A stretch of 64,000 bases of DNA from assembly GCF_029846115.1 (NCBI RefSeq), contig NZ_JARVZZ010000001.1, positions 3,906,001 through 3,970,000 of the forward strand. Direction: 5' to 3'. The translations under genes were made by a program, and so were the position numbers. The stretch is from Serratia marcescens. Its GTDB lineage: Bacteria > Pseudomonadota > Gammaproteobacteria > Enterobacterales > Enterobacteriaceae. Under the pieces are notes generated by a model that made no database searches, was not told where the DNA came from, and saw nothing but the letters and a program-made list of their open reading frames with translations. This document shows positions 53,650 to 62,621 of this stretch, piece after piece (positions within the stretch are counted from its first letter, which is position 1; the number at the start of each line of letters is the position of its first letter).

Positions 53650-53753
53650 CGCTACACTCTCCACAATCACGCGGTTGCGCTGTTTGTCGAGTGTAGGGGG
53701 TAAGAATTAACGGAAGAACGACGATAAATTGCTTTATTTATTACCACGATGGA

Positions 53754-53778
53754 TATGCCCGCCGCGTTGGCGGGCATA
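53754..53778 (-). terminator. Hairpin between the ATPase and second binding-protein genes
   Basis: Perfect 10-bp arms TATGCCCGCC and GGCGGGCATA, 5-base loop, starting 4 bases after the ATPase stop. No T-run; may act as a partial terminator or mRNA-stabilising element that sets the level of the downstream binding protein. Confidence 0.5.
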
Positions 53779-53781
53779 GGG

Positions 53782-54453
53782 TCAAACGATGATGCGGCCG
53801 TGCGCCATCGCCACCGAACGATCGCACATGTGGTCGATCACGTCCGCATCGTGGCTGACCAGCACCATAGTCAGATCGCCCGCCTGTTTCAGCTCGTTGA
53901 GCAGGTTGAGGATCTCCGCCTGCACCGACATGTCCAACGCCGAAGTCGGTTCATCCAGCAACAGCAGCTTCGGCCGCAGCAACAATGCGCGCACGATCGC
54001 CACGCGCTGCCGCTGGCCGCCCGACAGCTGATGCGGGTAGCGATCCAGCAGGCGCGGATCCAACCCCACCTGGTGAAAGCCCGCGCTGATTTTACGTTCG
54101 ATGTCGCTTTCCTTCAGCAGTTTGAGCGGCTCCGACAGCGTACGCAAAAGCCGGTGTTTCGGGTGTAGCGAAGCATAGGGATCTTGAAACACCATTTGCA
54201 CCTCGCGCCGCAGTTCGCCGGTAAACGCCTGCCCCGGCTGCAGCCGCCGCCCCAGCAACTCAAAGCCACCCTGCCAGCTGCCATTCAGCCCGGCCAGCAC
54301 CCACAGCAACGAGGACTTGCCGCAGCCGGAAGGCCCCACCAGCCCGAAACACTCGCCCGGTTCGATGCGCAGGTTAACCTCATGCACCACGGTGCGCAGT
54401 TCATAACCCTGGCGGTGACTGACGCTCAGGTTTTTCAGTGCAATCACGCTCAT
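53782..54453 (-). CDS. Peptide-type ABC transporter ATPase, short form (DppF-like)
   Basis: A 223-residue ATPase with GPSGCGKS at 40-47, QDPYASLHPKHRL, LSGGQRQRVAIVRALL, LLLLDEPTSALD and the switch His in LVSHDADVI. It ends soon after the switch region, about 100 residues shorter than DppF because the usual C-terminal oligopeptide domain is missing, with no sign of frameshift. ATG 54453 overlaps the upstream ATPase by 4 bp. An in-frame extension to 54849 is the shadow of that gene. Confidence 0.85.
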   Translation of the reverse strand: MSVIALKNLSVSHRQGYELRTVVHEVNLRIEPGECFGLVGPSGCGKSSLLWVLAGLNGSWQGGFELLGRRLQPGQAFTGELRREVQMVFQDPYASLHPKHRLLRTLSEPLKLLKESDIERKISAGFHQVGLDPRLLDRYPHQLSGGQRQRVAIVRALLLRPKLLLLDEPTSALDMSVQAEILNLLNELKQAGDLTMVLVSHDADVIDHMCDRSVAMAHGRIIV

Positions 54454-55292
54454 TTCAAGGTCTCCAACAGCGCGCGATCCAGCACCGGCAACGGTTTGCC
54501 GCGCGTCTCGCGGCTCGGCCGGCACGCCCACAGCGTGCGGGTATAAGGGTGCGTGGCCTGCGCCAGCGCTGCCGCCGGCAGTTGATCCAACAGCTCGCCT
54601 TTGTACATCACCAGTACCCGCTCGCAGTGGCGCGCCACCTGCTGCAAATCGTGGCTGATCAGGATCAGGCCCATATTGCGTTGCGCCACCAGGTTGTCTA
54701 TCAGCTGCAGCACCTGATCGCGCATCTGGTGATCCAGTGCCGAAGTCGGTTCGTCGGCAATCAGCAACTGCGGATCGTTGATCAATGCAATGGCCAGCAT
54801 CACCCGTTGCCCCATGCCGCCGGAGAGCTGATGCGGATAGCGGCGGCACAGCGCCGCCGGCTCGGGCAAGCCCACCGCCGCCAACATATCCAGCACTTTT
54901 TCACGCCGCTCGGCGCGACTCAGCTTGGCATGCAGCACCAGCGGCTCCTCCACCTGACGGCCGATAGGCTGATTGGGATTCAGCGCATGCTTGGGATCTT
55001 GCATCACCATCGCCACCCGGTCGCCGCGCAGCCGGCTCCACTGGCGCTCGCTCAGGCGCGTTAAGTCTTCATCGCCCAGCGTCAGGCGCTGCGCCTGCAG
55101 CTGCAACGGCGGCGGCAATAGCCCCATCAGCGCACGCGCGGTCAACGATTTGCCGGAGCCGGACTCACCGACCAGCGCCAGCCGCTCCCGCCCCATGCTG
55201 AACGAAATATTCTTCACCAGCGCCACCGGCTGTGGCCCTGGCACGCCGATCGCCAGCTGTTCGATGGTCAATAAGGTGTTATCAGTGCCCAT
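54450..55292 (-). CDS. Peptide-type ABC transporter ATPase (DppD-like)
   Basis: A 280-residue ATPase: GESGSGKS at 42-49, MQDPKHALNPNQPIG (Q-loop), [29 protein letters not shown] and LISHDLQQV. The C-terminus has the short HPYTRTLWACRPS segment characteristic of the family. ATG 55292 lies in an 11-bp overlap with the DppC-like permease. It forms a heterodimer with the downstream short ATPase. Confidence 0.87.
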   Translation of the reverse strand: MGTDNTLLTIEQLAIGVPGPQPVALVKNISFSMGRERLALVGESGSGKSLTARALMGLLPPPLQLQAQRLTLGDEDLTRLSERQWSRLRGDRVAMVMQDPKHALNPNQPIGRQVEEPLVLHAKLSRAERREKVLDMLAAVGLPEPAALCRRYPHQLSGGMGQRVMLAIALINDPQLLIADEPTSALDHQMRDQVLQLIDNLVAQRNMGLILISHDLQQVARHCERVLVMYKGELLDQLPAAALAQATHPYTRTLWACRPSRETRGKPLPVLDRALLETLK

Positions 55293-56151
55293 GACGAGGA
55301 TCCATTTTGTCGCGCAGGCCATCGCCCAGCAGGTTAAACGCCAGGCTGGCGAACAGGATCGCCCCGCCCGGCGCGGCGGCGACCCACCATTGGTCGAAAA
55401 TGACTTTACTGCCTTCGGCCACCATCGAGCCCCATTCGGCGGTCGGCGGCGCGACGCCCATGCCGAGGAACCCCAGACCAGCGGCGGACAGGATGATGCC
55501 GCCCAGACTCAGCGCCGCGCGCACCACCGCGCTCGGCAGGCATAAAGGCAAAATGTGGCCGACCATCAGCCGCAGCCCGTTGATGCCCTGCATACGCGCC
55601 GCCGCCAGGTAGTCGCTGCGGCGCAGCGCCAGGGTTTCGGCCCGCGCCTGGCGGGCAAAGGCCGGCCAACTGGTCAATGCCAGCGCCAGCGCGCCGTTCA
55701 TCAGCCCTGGCCCCATGACCGCCACGAACGCCAGCGCGATCACCAGGCTCGGCAGCGACAGGAAAATGTCGGTCAGGCGCATCAAAATGCGCTCTACCCA
55801 GCCGCCGAGATAACCGGCGCCAATGCCGACCAGCAGACCGATGGGAATGGTCAACACCAGAATCAGCGACACCAGAATCAGCGTCGGCCGCGCGCCGTAA
55901 ATCACGCGGGAGAGCAAATCGCGGCCAAAGCCATCGGTGCCCAGCCAATGTACGGCGGAAGGCGGCAATAACCGCAGCTCGATATGCTGCAGATTGGGAT
56001 CGAAAGGCGCCAGCCACGGGGCCAGCAGCGCGGTGACGATCAGAATCGCCACCAGCGCCGCGCCCAGCGTCAGCGTGGTCAGGCGCCGACCGCGGCGGTA
56101 ACCGACGGCCGGTTCGCTTTGCGGTTCGTGTTCAGAGAGATATTGGCTCAT
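55282..56151 (-). CDS. Peptide-type ABC transporter permease (DppC-like)
   Basis: A 289-residue permease beginning MSQYLSEHEPQSEPAVGYRR, with a first membrane helix near residues 30-52, the family motif VHWLGTDGFGRDLLSRV, the EAA-like loop DYLAAARMQGINGLRL and the C-terminal FNLLGDGLRDKMDPR. ATG 56151 overlaps the DppB-like stop by 4 bp. A long in-frame extension to 56544 is a shadow. Confidence 0.88.
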   Translation of the reverse strand: MSQYLSEHEPQSEPAVGYRRGRRLTTLTLGAALVAILIVTALLAPWLAPFDPNLQHIELRLLPPSAVHWLGTDGFGRDLLSRVIYGARPTLILVSLILVLTIPIGLLVGIGAGYLGGWVERILMRLTDIFLSLPSLVIALAFVAVMGPGLMNGALALALTSWPAFARQARAETLALRRSDYLAAARMQGINGLRLMVGHILPLCLPSAVVRAALSLGGIILSAAGLGFLGMGVAPPTAEWGSMVAEGSKVIFDQWWVAAAPGGAILFASLAFNLLGDGLRDKMDPRHGH

Positions 56152-57203
56152 CGGGTTCGCGGATCCACTAAATAGGTCAAGGCGTCGGCCAGCGCATTCA
56201 ACAGCACGAAACAGCTGCCGATCAGCAGCGTGGCGCCGAGGATCGCCGGCGTGTCGGCGGCAAACAGCGCCGAGGTCAGGTAACGCCCGACGCCGGGCCA
56301 GGCGAACACCGTTTCGGTCAATACCGCCCCCTCCAGCAGGCTGGCGTAGGAGAGAGACAGCACGGTGATCAGCGTGCCCAGCACGTTGGGAAACACATGG
56401 CGCAGCAGAATGCGCAGGCGTCCGGCGCCCTTGGAACGCGCCAGCGTCACGTATTCCTTGTTGCATTCTTCCAGCATCGCCGCCCGCAGCAGCCGGGTGA
56501 TGCCCGCCATCGACAGCAACGCCAACGCCACCACCGGTAGCCACAGGTGGCTGATGGCGTTGTAGAACATCTCGCGATCGCCGGACAGCCAGCTGTCGAT
56601 CAACACGAAACCGCTGCGCGGCTCCATGCTGTACAAGTAGATGTCGTCAAGCCGCCCCGGCCCCGACGACCAGTGCAGCGTGGCGTAGAACAGCAGCAGC
56701 CCGAGCAGGCTCAGCCAGAAAATCGGCACCGAATAACCGATCAGCGACAGCAGACGCGCCGCGTTATCCAGCCAACTGCCCGGTTTGAGCACCGCCAGAA
56801 ACGCCAGCGTAATGCCGCCGAGGGCGCCGAGGATAATGGCGCAGGTGGCCAGCTCCACCGTCGCCGGGAAGGTACGCAGCAGATCGCTCAACACCGGCTG
56901 GGCGGTGATGCGCGAAATGCCCAAATCGCCGTGCGCCAGGTGCACCAGGTAACGCCAAAACTGCACCGGCAACGGTTGATCCAACCCCAGCTCGTGCCGC
57001 ACCTGCGCATAGGTGGCTTCACTGGCGTGATCGCCCGCCACCTGCAGCGCCGGATCGATCGGCGCCAGGTGCGACAGCATGAAGGTGAACAGCAGCAGGC
57101 CAAGCAACGTCAGCGCCAGCGACAGCGCGCCACCGAGCAGCCGCCCGCCCCAGCGCCAATACCGCCGGGCAGCCCCGGCGCTGGCGGACACTTCAGCGGC
57201 CAT
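56148..57203 (-). CDS. Peptide-type ABC transporter permease (DppB-like)
   Basis: A 351-residue permease. A longer than usual N-terminus of about 25 residues precedes the first helix, followed by the DppB pattern FTFMLSHLAPIDPALQVAGD and VRHELGLDQPLPVQFWRYL, and the EAA-like loop KEYVTLARSKGAGRLRI. Its ATG shares one base with the stop of the binding-protein gene (TAATG), indicating tight coupling. Confidence 0.87.
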   Translation of the reverse strand: MAAEVSASAGAARRYWRWGGRLLGGALSLALTLLGLLLFTFMLSHLAPIDPALQVAGDHASEATYAQVRHELGLDQPLPVQFWRYLVHLAHGDLGISRITAQPVLSDLLRTFPATVELATCAIILGALGGITLAFLAVLKPGSWLDNAARLLSLIGYSVPIFWLSLLGLLLFYATLHWSSGPGRLDDIYLYSMEPRSGFVLIDSWLSGDREMFYNAISHLWLPVVALALLSMAGITRLLRAAMLEECNKEYVTLARSKGAGRLRILLRHVFPNVLGTLITVLSLSYASLLEGAVLTETVFAWPGVGRYLTSALFAADTPAILGATLLIGSCFVLLNALADALTYLVDPRTR

Positions 57204-58771
57204 TACTTGCTGACCTTGCTGTAGAACACCATGTCAGGGTTGATGCCCTGCACATAGCCCTTGAGGTTGTCACGCACCGCAATCAGGCTGCGCGCCTGCA
57301 GGCCGATGACGAACGGCGAGCTTTGCTGCACCTGTTTCTGCAGTTGCTGGTAATCGGCCACCCGTTTGGCGGTGTCGTTTTCCGCAGTGGCGGCCAGCGT
57401 CAGCTTGCTCAGCGCCGGGATCTGCCAGTTGGCGCGCCAGGCCAGCGTCTTGCTGCCGTCTTCCGGGTTGTAGGCGAAGGCTGCGGCATTAGTGTTAGGG
57501 TCGAAATAATCCGGCCCCCAGGAAGTCAGCGTCGCATCGTAGTTAAGCGCTTTCACCTTGGTAGAGACCTGCGAACTGATGCCCGGCACCAGTTCGACCT
57601 TCACGCCGCCCTGGGCAAAGCTGGCCTGCAGCGCCTGGGCGATATCCAGGTACGGCGGCTGGTTGTTGACGTCCAGACGGAAACTGACGTTGCTGAGCCC
57701 CGCTTTGGCCAGTATTTCTTTGGCTTTCTGTGGATTGAAGCTGTACGGCTGATCCTTGAGCGCGCCCAGATAACCGTCCGGCAGGAATGCCTGATGGCTC
57801 TGGAACTGCCCTTTGAGCAGATCGTCGGCGATGCCTTTGTAATCGAACAGCCAGCGCGCCGCCTCCCAGAACGCCGGATTGCCGAGCGCCGGCGACGCCT
57901 TGGCGTTGAACTGCAGGAAATAAAGTGAGGCGTAAGGAATGGCCAACGGTTTGACGCCCGGCTTGCCCTTCAAGGCCGCCATCTGGTCTGCCCCCAGGTT
58001 GCGCGCGATATCGGCATCGCCCTGTTCGATCAGCAAGCGGCGCGCGGCCGGATCGGGCACGTTTTTGATCAGGATGGTTTTCAGCGTCGGCGCCCCTTCC
58101 GGCGAACCGGGGTTGGCGTCCAGCACCACCACTTCGTGCGGCACATAGGTGCGGATTTTATAAGGGCCGCTGCCGGCGGAGTGGCTGTTCAACCATTGGT
58201 GCCCCAGATCGTCGCCCTGCTGGTGCGCCAGCGCCTCTTTGGCGTCGACGATCGACGATACCGGCGCCGACAGCAGGCTGAGCACGAAGGCCGGGCTGAC
58301 GTTTTCACTCCAGCTGATTTTCACCTGGTGGTCATCCACCTTGCTCAGGTGTTGCTCCACGTTCTTCGCGTTCCAACCCAGCTGCGTCAGGATAAACGAC
58401 GGTTCCAGATTGAGTTTTACCACCCGTGAAAGCGAGAAGATCACGTCTTCCGGCCGCAGTGGATTGCCACTGGCGAATTTGGCATCCGGGCGCAGGCTGA
58501 AAGTCAGGCTGCGATTGTCGGCGCCGGCCTGCCAGCTGCTGGCCAGGGTCGGCTTGAGATCGATAGGGTTGTGCGGATCGGACTGGATCAGACGTTGATA
58601 CAGGCTGTTGAACGACTGCACCGTGGTTAACTCAAATCCCTGGGCCGGGTCAAAGCTGACCACGTCATCGATAGACTGCGCGATCACCAGCGTGTTGGCC
58701 GGCGTCGCCGCCTGCGCGTTAACGCCGGCCGCCACGGCCAAAAACAGTAAAGAAGGAACGAGCGCTTTCAT
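57203..58771 (-). CDS. Family 5 extracellular solute-binding protein (first copy)
   Basis: A 522-residue periplasmic binding protein that leads the five-gene transporter operon. Signal peptide MKALVPSLLFLAVAAGVNAQA; the mature part opens with ATPANTLVIAQSIDDVVSFD and contains the family-5 block FASGNPLRPEDVIFSL. Upstream 58772-58947 is AT-rich and carries its promoter, directly downstream of cbl. By analogy to Cbl-controlled loci a sulphur-containing substrate is possible, but the ligand cannot be read from sequence. Confidence 0.87.
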   Translation of the reverse strand: MKALVPSLLFLAVAAGVNAQAATPANTLVIAQSIDDVVSFDPAQGFELTTVQSFNSLYQRLIQSDPHNPIDLKPTLASSWQAGADNRSLTFSLRPDAKFASGNPLRPEDVIFSLSRVVKLNLEPSFILTQLGWNAKNVEQHLSKVDDHQVKISWSENVSPAFVLSLLSAPVSSIVDAKEALAHQQGDDLGHQWLNSHSAGSGPYKIRTYVPHEVVVLDANPGSPEGAPTLKTILIKNVPDPAARRLLIEQGDADIARNLGADQMAALKGKPGVKPLAIPYASLYFLQFNAKASPALGNPAFWEAARWLFDYKGIADDLLKGQFQSHQAFLPDGYLGALKDQPYSFNPQKAKEILAKAGLSNVSFRLDVNNQPPYLDIAQALQASFAQGGVKVELVPGISSQVSTKVKALNYDATLTSWGPDYFDPNTNAAAFAYNPEDGSKTLAWRANWQIPALSKLTLAATAENDTAKRVADYQQLQKQVQQSSPFVIGLQARSLIAVRDNLKGYVQGINPDMVFYSKVSK

Positions 58772-58919
58772 CTGAAACTCTCCAAGCGGATGGAATTTAT
58801 AATAATTTCGCGAGTGTATGCGAGCACGATCGGCAGCTGAAGGTACTTAAATCACTATAGATATTCTTTTTATGTATATAGATGGGATTTTGATTATTAG
58901 GGGGGGCGATGCAGAATGC

Positions 58920-58940
58920 GCGGCAGGCGTTGCCTGCCGC
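58920..58940 (-). terminator. Hairpin after cbl
   Basis: Perfect 9-bp arms GCGGCAGGC and GCCTGCCGC with a 3-base loop, beginning 7 bases after the cbl stop. No T-run follows, so termination may need Rho or be partial. Confidence 0.45.
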
Positions 58941-58947
58941 TTATCGA

Positions 58948-59901
58948 TTAAATCTGGTAGTCAATCACCGCATCCAACTGCGACGAGAAGACCTTGTCCT
59001 TGATTTCGGTCAGCGACAGCGTCGGGTTGCACAGTTGGATAAAGCGCCAGGCATAGTTACGCTGCAGCTGACTGCGTTTCAGGCCCAGCCATACCGTATT
59101 GGGTTCAAACAGGTGCTCGGCGTTGAGGCTCACCAACCCGCGATCGCGCTCTTTTTCATACGACATGTCCGCCAGCACGCCCACGCCCAATCCCAGTTCG
59201 ACGTAGGTTTTAATTACGTCGGAATCCTGCGCGCTAAGCGCGATGTCCGGCGTCAGGCCCGCCGCTTTGAACGCCGCATCCAGCTTCGCGCGCCCGGTAA
59301 TGCCCTGGCGGTAAGTGATCAGCGGCAAGGTGCTGAGCATCTCCAGCGTCACCTGCGGCTGGCGCGTCAACTCGTGCCCTTCCGGCACCAAAATGGTGTG
59401 ATGCCAGCGATAGTAAGGGAACGCCGCCAGCGATTCGTCGCTCATCAGCCGTTCGCTGGCGATACCGATATCGGCTTCGCCGGAGGCCAGCATCGAGACG
59501 ATCTCCTCCGGGCTGCCCTGATTGAGCACCACCCGCACCCGCGGGTAAAGCGCGCGAAACTCTTTGATGACCCCCGGCAGGCTGTAGCGCGCCTGGGTGT
59601 GCGTCGTCGCGATATGCAGCTGCCCCGAATCGTTGCTGCTGAAGACGTCCGCCAGGCGACGGATGTTGTTGGCGTCGTTGAGAATGCGTTCCGCCACCAC
59701 CAGCAGCTCTTTGCCGGGTTCGGTCATGCCCAGCAGCCGCTTACCGCGGCGAATGAATATTTCAATGCCAAGCTCTTCTTCCAGCTCGCGAATATGCCGA
59801 CTGACGCCGGACTGCGAAGTAAATAAGGTATTGGCGACCTCGGTCAGGTTGTAGTTGCAGCGCGCCGATTCGCGAATAATTTTTAATTGTTGAAAGTTCA
59901 T
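58948..59901 (-). CDS. cbl: LysR-family regulator Cbl (CysB-like)
   Basis: A 317-residue LysR regulator nearly collinear with E. coli Cbl: MNFQQLKIIRESARCNYNLT, TEVANTLFTSQSGVSRHIREL (helix-turn-helix), TTHTQARYSLPGVIKEFR, ITYRQGITGRAKLDAAF, and the C-terminal DYQI. Cbl activates sulphonate and taurine use genes during sulphate starvation and responds to adenosine 5'-phosphosulphate. CysB itself has a slightly different N-terminus (MKLQQLRYI), so Cbl is preferred. ATG 59901 fits the family start. Its usual targets (tau, ssu) are not here; an ABC transporter follows instead. Confidence 0.9.
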   Translation of the reverse strand: MNFQQLKIIRESARCNYNLTEVANTLFTSQSGVSRHIRELEEELGIEIFIRRGKRLLGMTEPGKELLVVAERILNDANNIRRLADVFSSNDSGQLHIATTHTQARYSLPGVIKEFRALYPRVRVVLNQGSPEEIVSMLASGEADIGIASERLMSDESLAAFPYYRWHHTILVPEGHELTRQPQVTLEMLSTLPLITYRQGITGRAKLDAAFKAAGLTPDIALSAQDSDVIKTYVELGLGVGVLADMSYEKERDRGLVSLNAEHLFEPNTVWLGLKRSQLQRNYAWRFIQLCNPTLSLTEIKDKVFSSQLDAVIDYQI

Positions 59902-60151
59902 CCCCGTCTCCCTGTTTCTTGCGGTAGCGTTTGCCCTATTGATACGGAGTCCCACGGGGCTGAACAAATAAGAAATAACCTTTAGTTATGCAATTTAATA
60001 CTAAGTGAATTATTTATCGTGACTCTCGGGGTGGGAAGACGGAGGAAAATGATGAATGACTTTAAAAATAACGAGATAAATAACCATACAAAAAAGAAGC
60101 CTTAAATAATCATGCAGTATAAAGTTATTAAATAGAGGTATTAGATATATG
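59902..60151. other. AT-rich cbl upstream region
   Basis: With the chaC terminator this makes a gene-free stretch of about 300 bases. It is strongly AT-rich and must carry the cbl promoter. I could not identify a specific -35/-10 pair or CysB/NAC site with confidence. Confidence 0.5.
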
Positions 60152-60179
60152 AAAAAGGGCTCAACATGCTGAGCCCTTT
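60152..60179 (-). terminator. Rho-independent terminator of chaC
   Basis: AAAGGGCTCA and TGAGCCCTTT, perfect 10-bp arms (60154-60163 and 60170-60179) with a 6-base loop, followed on the reverse strand by TTTTTCATAT. Lies 25 bases after the chaC stop. Confidence 0.85.
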
Positions 60180-60203
60180 GCTGCCTGCCACATTACCAAC
60201 GCC

Positions 60204-60899
60204 TCAGGCCGTGGCCTCGGCTCCGAAAGCGCCGGGGCGGTTCTGCTGCAACCATTGCTGTACATAGCGCACCAGATCGCCAATGCAATCATCCTGCATG
60301 CCGTGGTGCTTCAGCTCGTTATCCAGCGCAAACAGGTATTGCGCGTTGGTGCCCAGCGGGCCGCTGGCGCTGGCGATCAATGGCGCGATCACCTGGTGGC
60401 TGGTGTCTGCTTCAAACAGCGGATGCTGCGCGTTCATCACGAACACCAGCGCCGTAACGGTCTCTCCGCCATCCAACTGCAGTTCACACCAGGTCGGCAC
60501 ATAGCAATCGGTGATCATCTCGCGCTTCCACAGCAGCTCCAGCTCTTCGCGCAGCTTGCCTTCCGGCAGACGAAACGCCAATCCGGTGGTCTGGCCGCCC
60601 TCTTTCAGCGCCAGCATGCGCCCCGGCTGATGCAGCGTGCCACGCCCGGCGGTCAAACGCATGCAGAACGCTCTATGCCAGCCCTGCAGCATGGCAGGCC
60701 GCACTTCTTCCGATTCGAAAACCGGATTCCACATCAGCGAACCGTAACCAAACACCCATACCGGGCTGTGATTCGGCCTACGCGATAACGTGCACTCCAA
60801 CGAGGCTGCGCGCTGCTCAGGCGTCAGCAACAGCGATTCCTCAATAGCGCCAAAGGCGGTTTTGCAATCCGCTTTTTGCAGAAAATCTCGCGTTAACAC
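60204..60899 (-). CDS. chaC: Glutathione-specific gamma-glutamylcyclotransferase ChaC
   Basis: A 231-residue cytosolic enzyme that splits glutathione into 5-oxoproline and Cys-Gly. The gamma-glutamylcyclotransferase signature VFGYGSLMWNP (YGSLMW at 52-57) and MLALKEGGQTTGLAFRLPEG are present. I place the start at GTG 60899, which has GGGAGG eight bases upstream and gives an N-terminus (LTRDFLQKADCKTAFGAIEE) matching E. coli ChaC; the longer reading to 60944 adds 15 residues without support. Part of the conserved cha locus. Confidence 0.9.
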   Translation of the reverse strand: MLTRDFLQKADCKTAFGAIEESLLLTPEQRAASLECTLSRRPNHSPVWVFGYGSLMWNPVFESEEVRPAMLQGWHRAFCMRLTAGRGTLHQPGRMLALKEGGQTTGLAFRLPEGKLREELELLWKREMITDCYVPTWCELQLDGGETVTALVFVMNAQHPLFEADTSHQVIAPLIASASGPLGTNAQYLFALDNELKHHGMQDDCIGDLVRYVQQWLQQNRPGAFGAEATA

Positions 60900-61150
60900 T
60901 GTTACAACCTCCCGGGAATACGATTTCTCGTCCTCCCTCGCCACTACTGAACCTTTGCAATTTTATTTTTTGGTGCGGAATTTTATTAATTCAATAACCG
61001 CGCCGATTAATAATGACCATATTCTTTTCCCACCGCGCAATCAAGTTGCAAAGCGGCGTTAACGTGGAAAAGTATTTGTACTGAGCAGCAATAATATTAA
61101 TTGCCGAGGTCAGCATAACGTCTGCGCGATTTTAGCAGGCCATAAAGGCG

Positions 61151-61378
61151 TTACTTTTTGTGCCAACGCTCATCGTCGCCCTTGCGATAGCTTTGCTTGA
61201 CCGCCGCCCAGGCCACCTTGTGCGCCGTCTCCTCCCGGCTGTCGTCACCGCGTCGGTCTTCAGGATCCCGGTATTGTTCCCAGGCGCTGTTGAACGCCTC
61301 TTTATAGATCGCCTGCGCATGGGCCGGCAGCACATGCTTCACATTGTCCGGCAAGTCGTTCGTGTCTTGATAGGGCAT
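61151..61378 (-). CDS. chaB: ChaB family protein
   Basis: A 75-residue basic protein closely matching E. coli ChaB: MPYQDTNDLPDNVKHVLPAH, QAIYKEAFNSAWEQY, EETAHKVAWAAVKQSY. The proposed role is regulating the ChaA cation antiporter, which is not well established. ATG 61378 follows GGGAGG; a GTG one codon upstream is not needed. The 251 bases between chaC and chaB are AT-rich and carry no recognisable gene. Confidence 0.92.
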   Translation of the reverse strand: MPYQDTNDLPDNVKHVLPAHAQAIYKEAFNSAWEQYRDPEDRRGDDSREETAHKVAWAAVKQSYRKGDDERWHKK

Positions 61379-61442
61379 CACGTCCTCCCGTGCGTATTCC
61401 GTGAACCTTAAGCCTAGCTCACACGCAGTTGCGCCTCAATGA

Positions 61443-61461
61443 GCAAACAATTCTCATTATC
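61443..61461. promoter_or_regulatory. Fur box upstream of the siderophore-interacting protein gene
   Basis: The 19 bases ending TCTCATTATC match the Fur consensus at 13 of 19 positions, with the right half nearly perfect. It lies about 50 bp upstream of the GTG start, where Fur would block the promoter (TATACT near 61473-61478 is a possible -10). Confidence 0.65.
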
Positions 61462-61508
61462 AAACGGCATGATATACTCACCGCCAAACGAACTATAAGG
61501 AGATCCCC

Positions 61509-62327
61509 GTGACTACCGAAGCCCCTCGCTCACGCGCCCCCTACCTGATCGCCGTCAGCGCCGTACAGGACATTACGCCGCACCTGCGCCGCATCACCTT
61601 TACCGCGCCCGATCTGCGCTACTACCCGGCCAACGCCGCCGCTGCGCACATCAAGGTCTTTTTGCCGCTCGCCGGCCAAACCCAGCCGGATCTGCCGACG
61701 CTGACCGAAAACGGTCCGCGCTGGGCCGCGGACGCCGTGCGCCCGATCGTACGCACCTATTCTATTCGCGCGGTGCGCCCGGAACAGGCGGAAGTGGACA
61801 TCGAATTCGCGATTCACGATCACCAGGGACCGGCGGTCGACTTTGCGCGCCAGGCGAAAGCCGGCGATAAAATCGGCATCAGCAACCCGGGCGGCCCCAA
61901 ACCGATGCTGCCGGCGGCCGATTTCTACTGCCTGGCGGGCGATCCTTCCTCGCTGCCTGCGTTGGCCGCGCTGCTGGAAAACCTGCCGCCGCACAGCGCC
62001 GGACGCGCTTTCGTCCGCGTCGACAGCACCGCTGACGTGATTGACCTGAAAAAACCCGCCGATGTTGAAGTCAATTGGATCGTCGGCAGCACGGAGAAAA
62101 CCGAGGAACTGATCGCTCAGTTCCGCGCGCAGTCCCTGCCGCAGGGCGAAGCGCACTTCTGGCTCGCCGGTGAAGATCGCCTGGTGGTGGGGTTGCGTCG
62201 ATATCTGCGCCGTGAACGCCAATGCGATCGCAATCGCCTTTATGCCGTACCTTACTGGCGTGAAGGGCTAAATGAAGAGGGTTACCACAATAAACGGCAT
62301 GAAATCATGGATAACATTGATGACTGA
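61509..62327 (+). CDS. Siderophore-interacting protein, FAD/NADPH-dependent ferric reductase
   Basis: A 272-residue flavoprotein of the SIP/ViuB family that reduces ferric siderophores in the cytoplasm to release iron. The FAD-binding pattern RPIVRTYSIRAV (RxYTxR-like) follows the N-terminal ITPHLRRITFTAPDL, and the C-terminal part has HFWLAGEDRLVVGLRRYLRRE, typical of SIPs. Starts at GTG 61509 after AAGGAGA. A Fur box precedes it and a strong terminator follows, so it is a single-gene iron-regulated unit sitting between chaB and chaA, where E. coli has none. Confidence 0.88.
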   Translation: MTTEAPRSRAPYLIAVSAVQDITPHLRRITFTAPDLRYYPANAAAAHIKVFLPLAGQTQPDLPTLTENGPRWAADAVRPIVRTYSIRAVRPEQAEVDIEFAIHDHQGPAVDFARQAKAGDKIGISNPGGPKPMLPAADFYCLAGDPSSLPALAALLENLPPHSAGRAFVRVDSTADVIDLKKPADVEVNWIVGSTEKTEELIAQFRAQSLPQGEAHFWLAGEDRLVVGLRRYLRRERQCDRNRLYAVPYWREGLNEEGYHNKRHEIMDNIDD

Positions 62328-62430
62328 CGGTCTCATTTTCCTTGATTAACCAAGTGGTAAATGAGTAAACACGACTTTTCTCAAATCTAACGTTAAAAAT
62401 TGGCGTTACTGCGTAAAAGTAAGTAAATAA

Positions 62431-62454
62431 AACCGCACCCCGTGCGGTTTTTTT
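62431..62454 (+). terminator. Rho-independent terminator
   Basis: AACCGCAC-CCC-GTGCGGTT followed by a run of seven T. Ends the siderophore-interacting protein transcript, about 100 bases after its stop. The remaining bases to 62621 carry the chaA leader. Confidence 0.92.
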
Positions 62455-62621
62455 GTTACCCTGATCACATAAAGCAAGCAATTGCTTTCTCAGATAAAAA
62501 CAACATCACACCGGCGCCGTGGGTGTATCCTAATATAAAATACCTACTGGAAACGCAGAGTTGCCGCATCACGGCGACCGGCGCTGACGGGCTACGCTGT
62601 TTGAGAAGGAGTGCCACCCTC

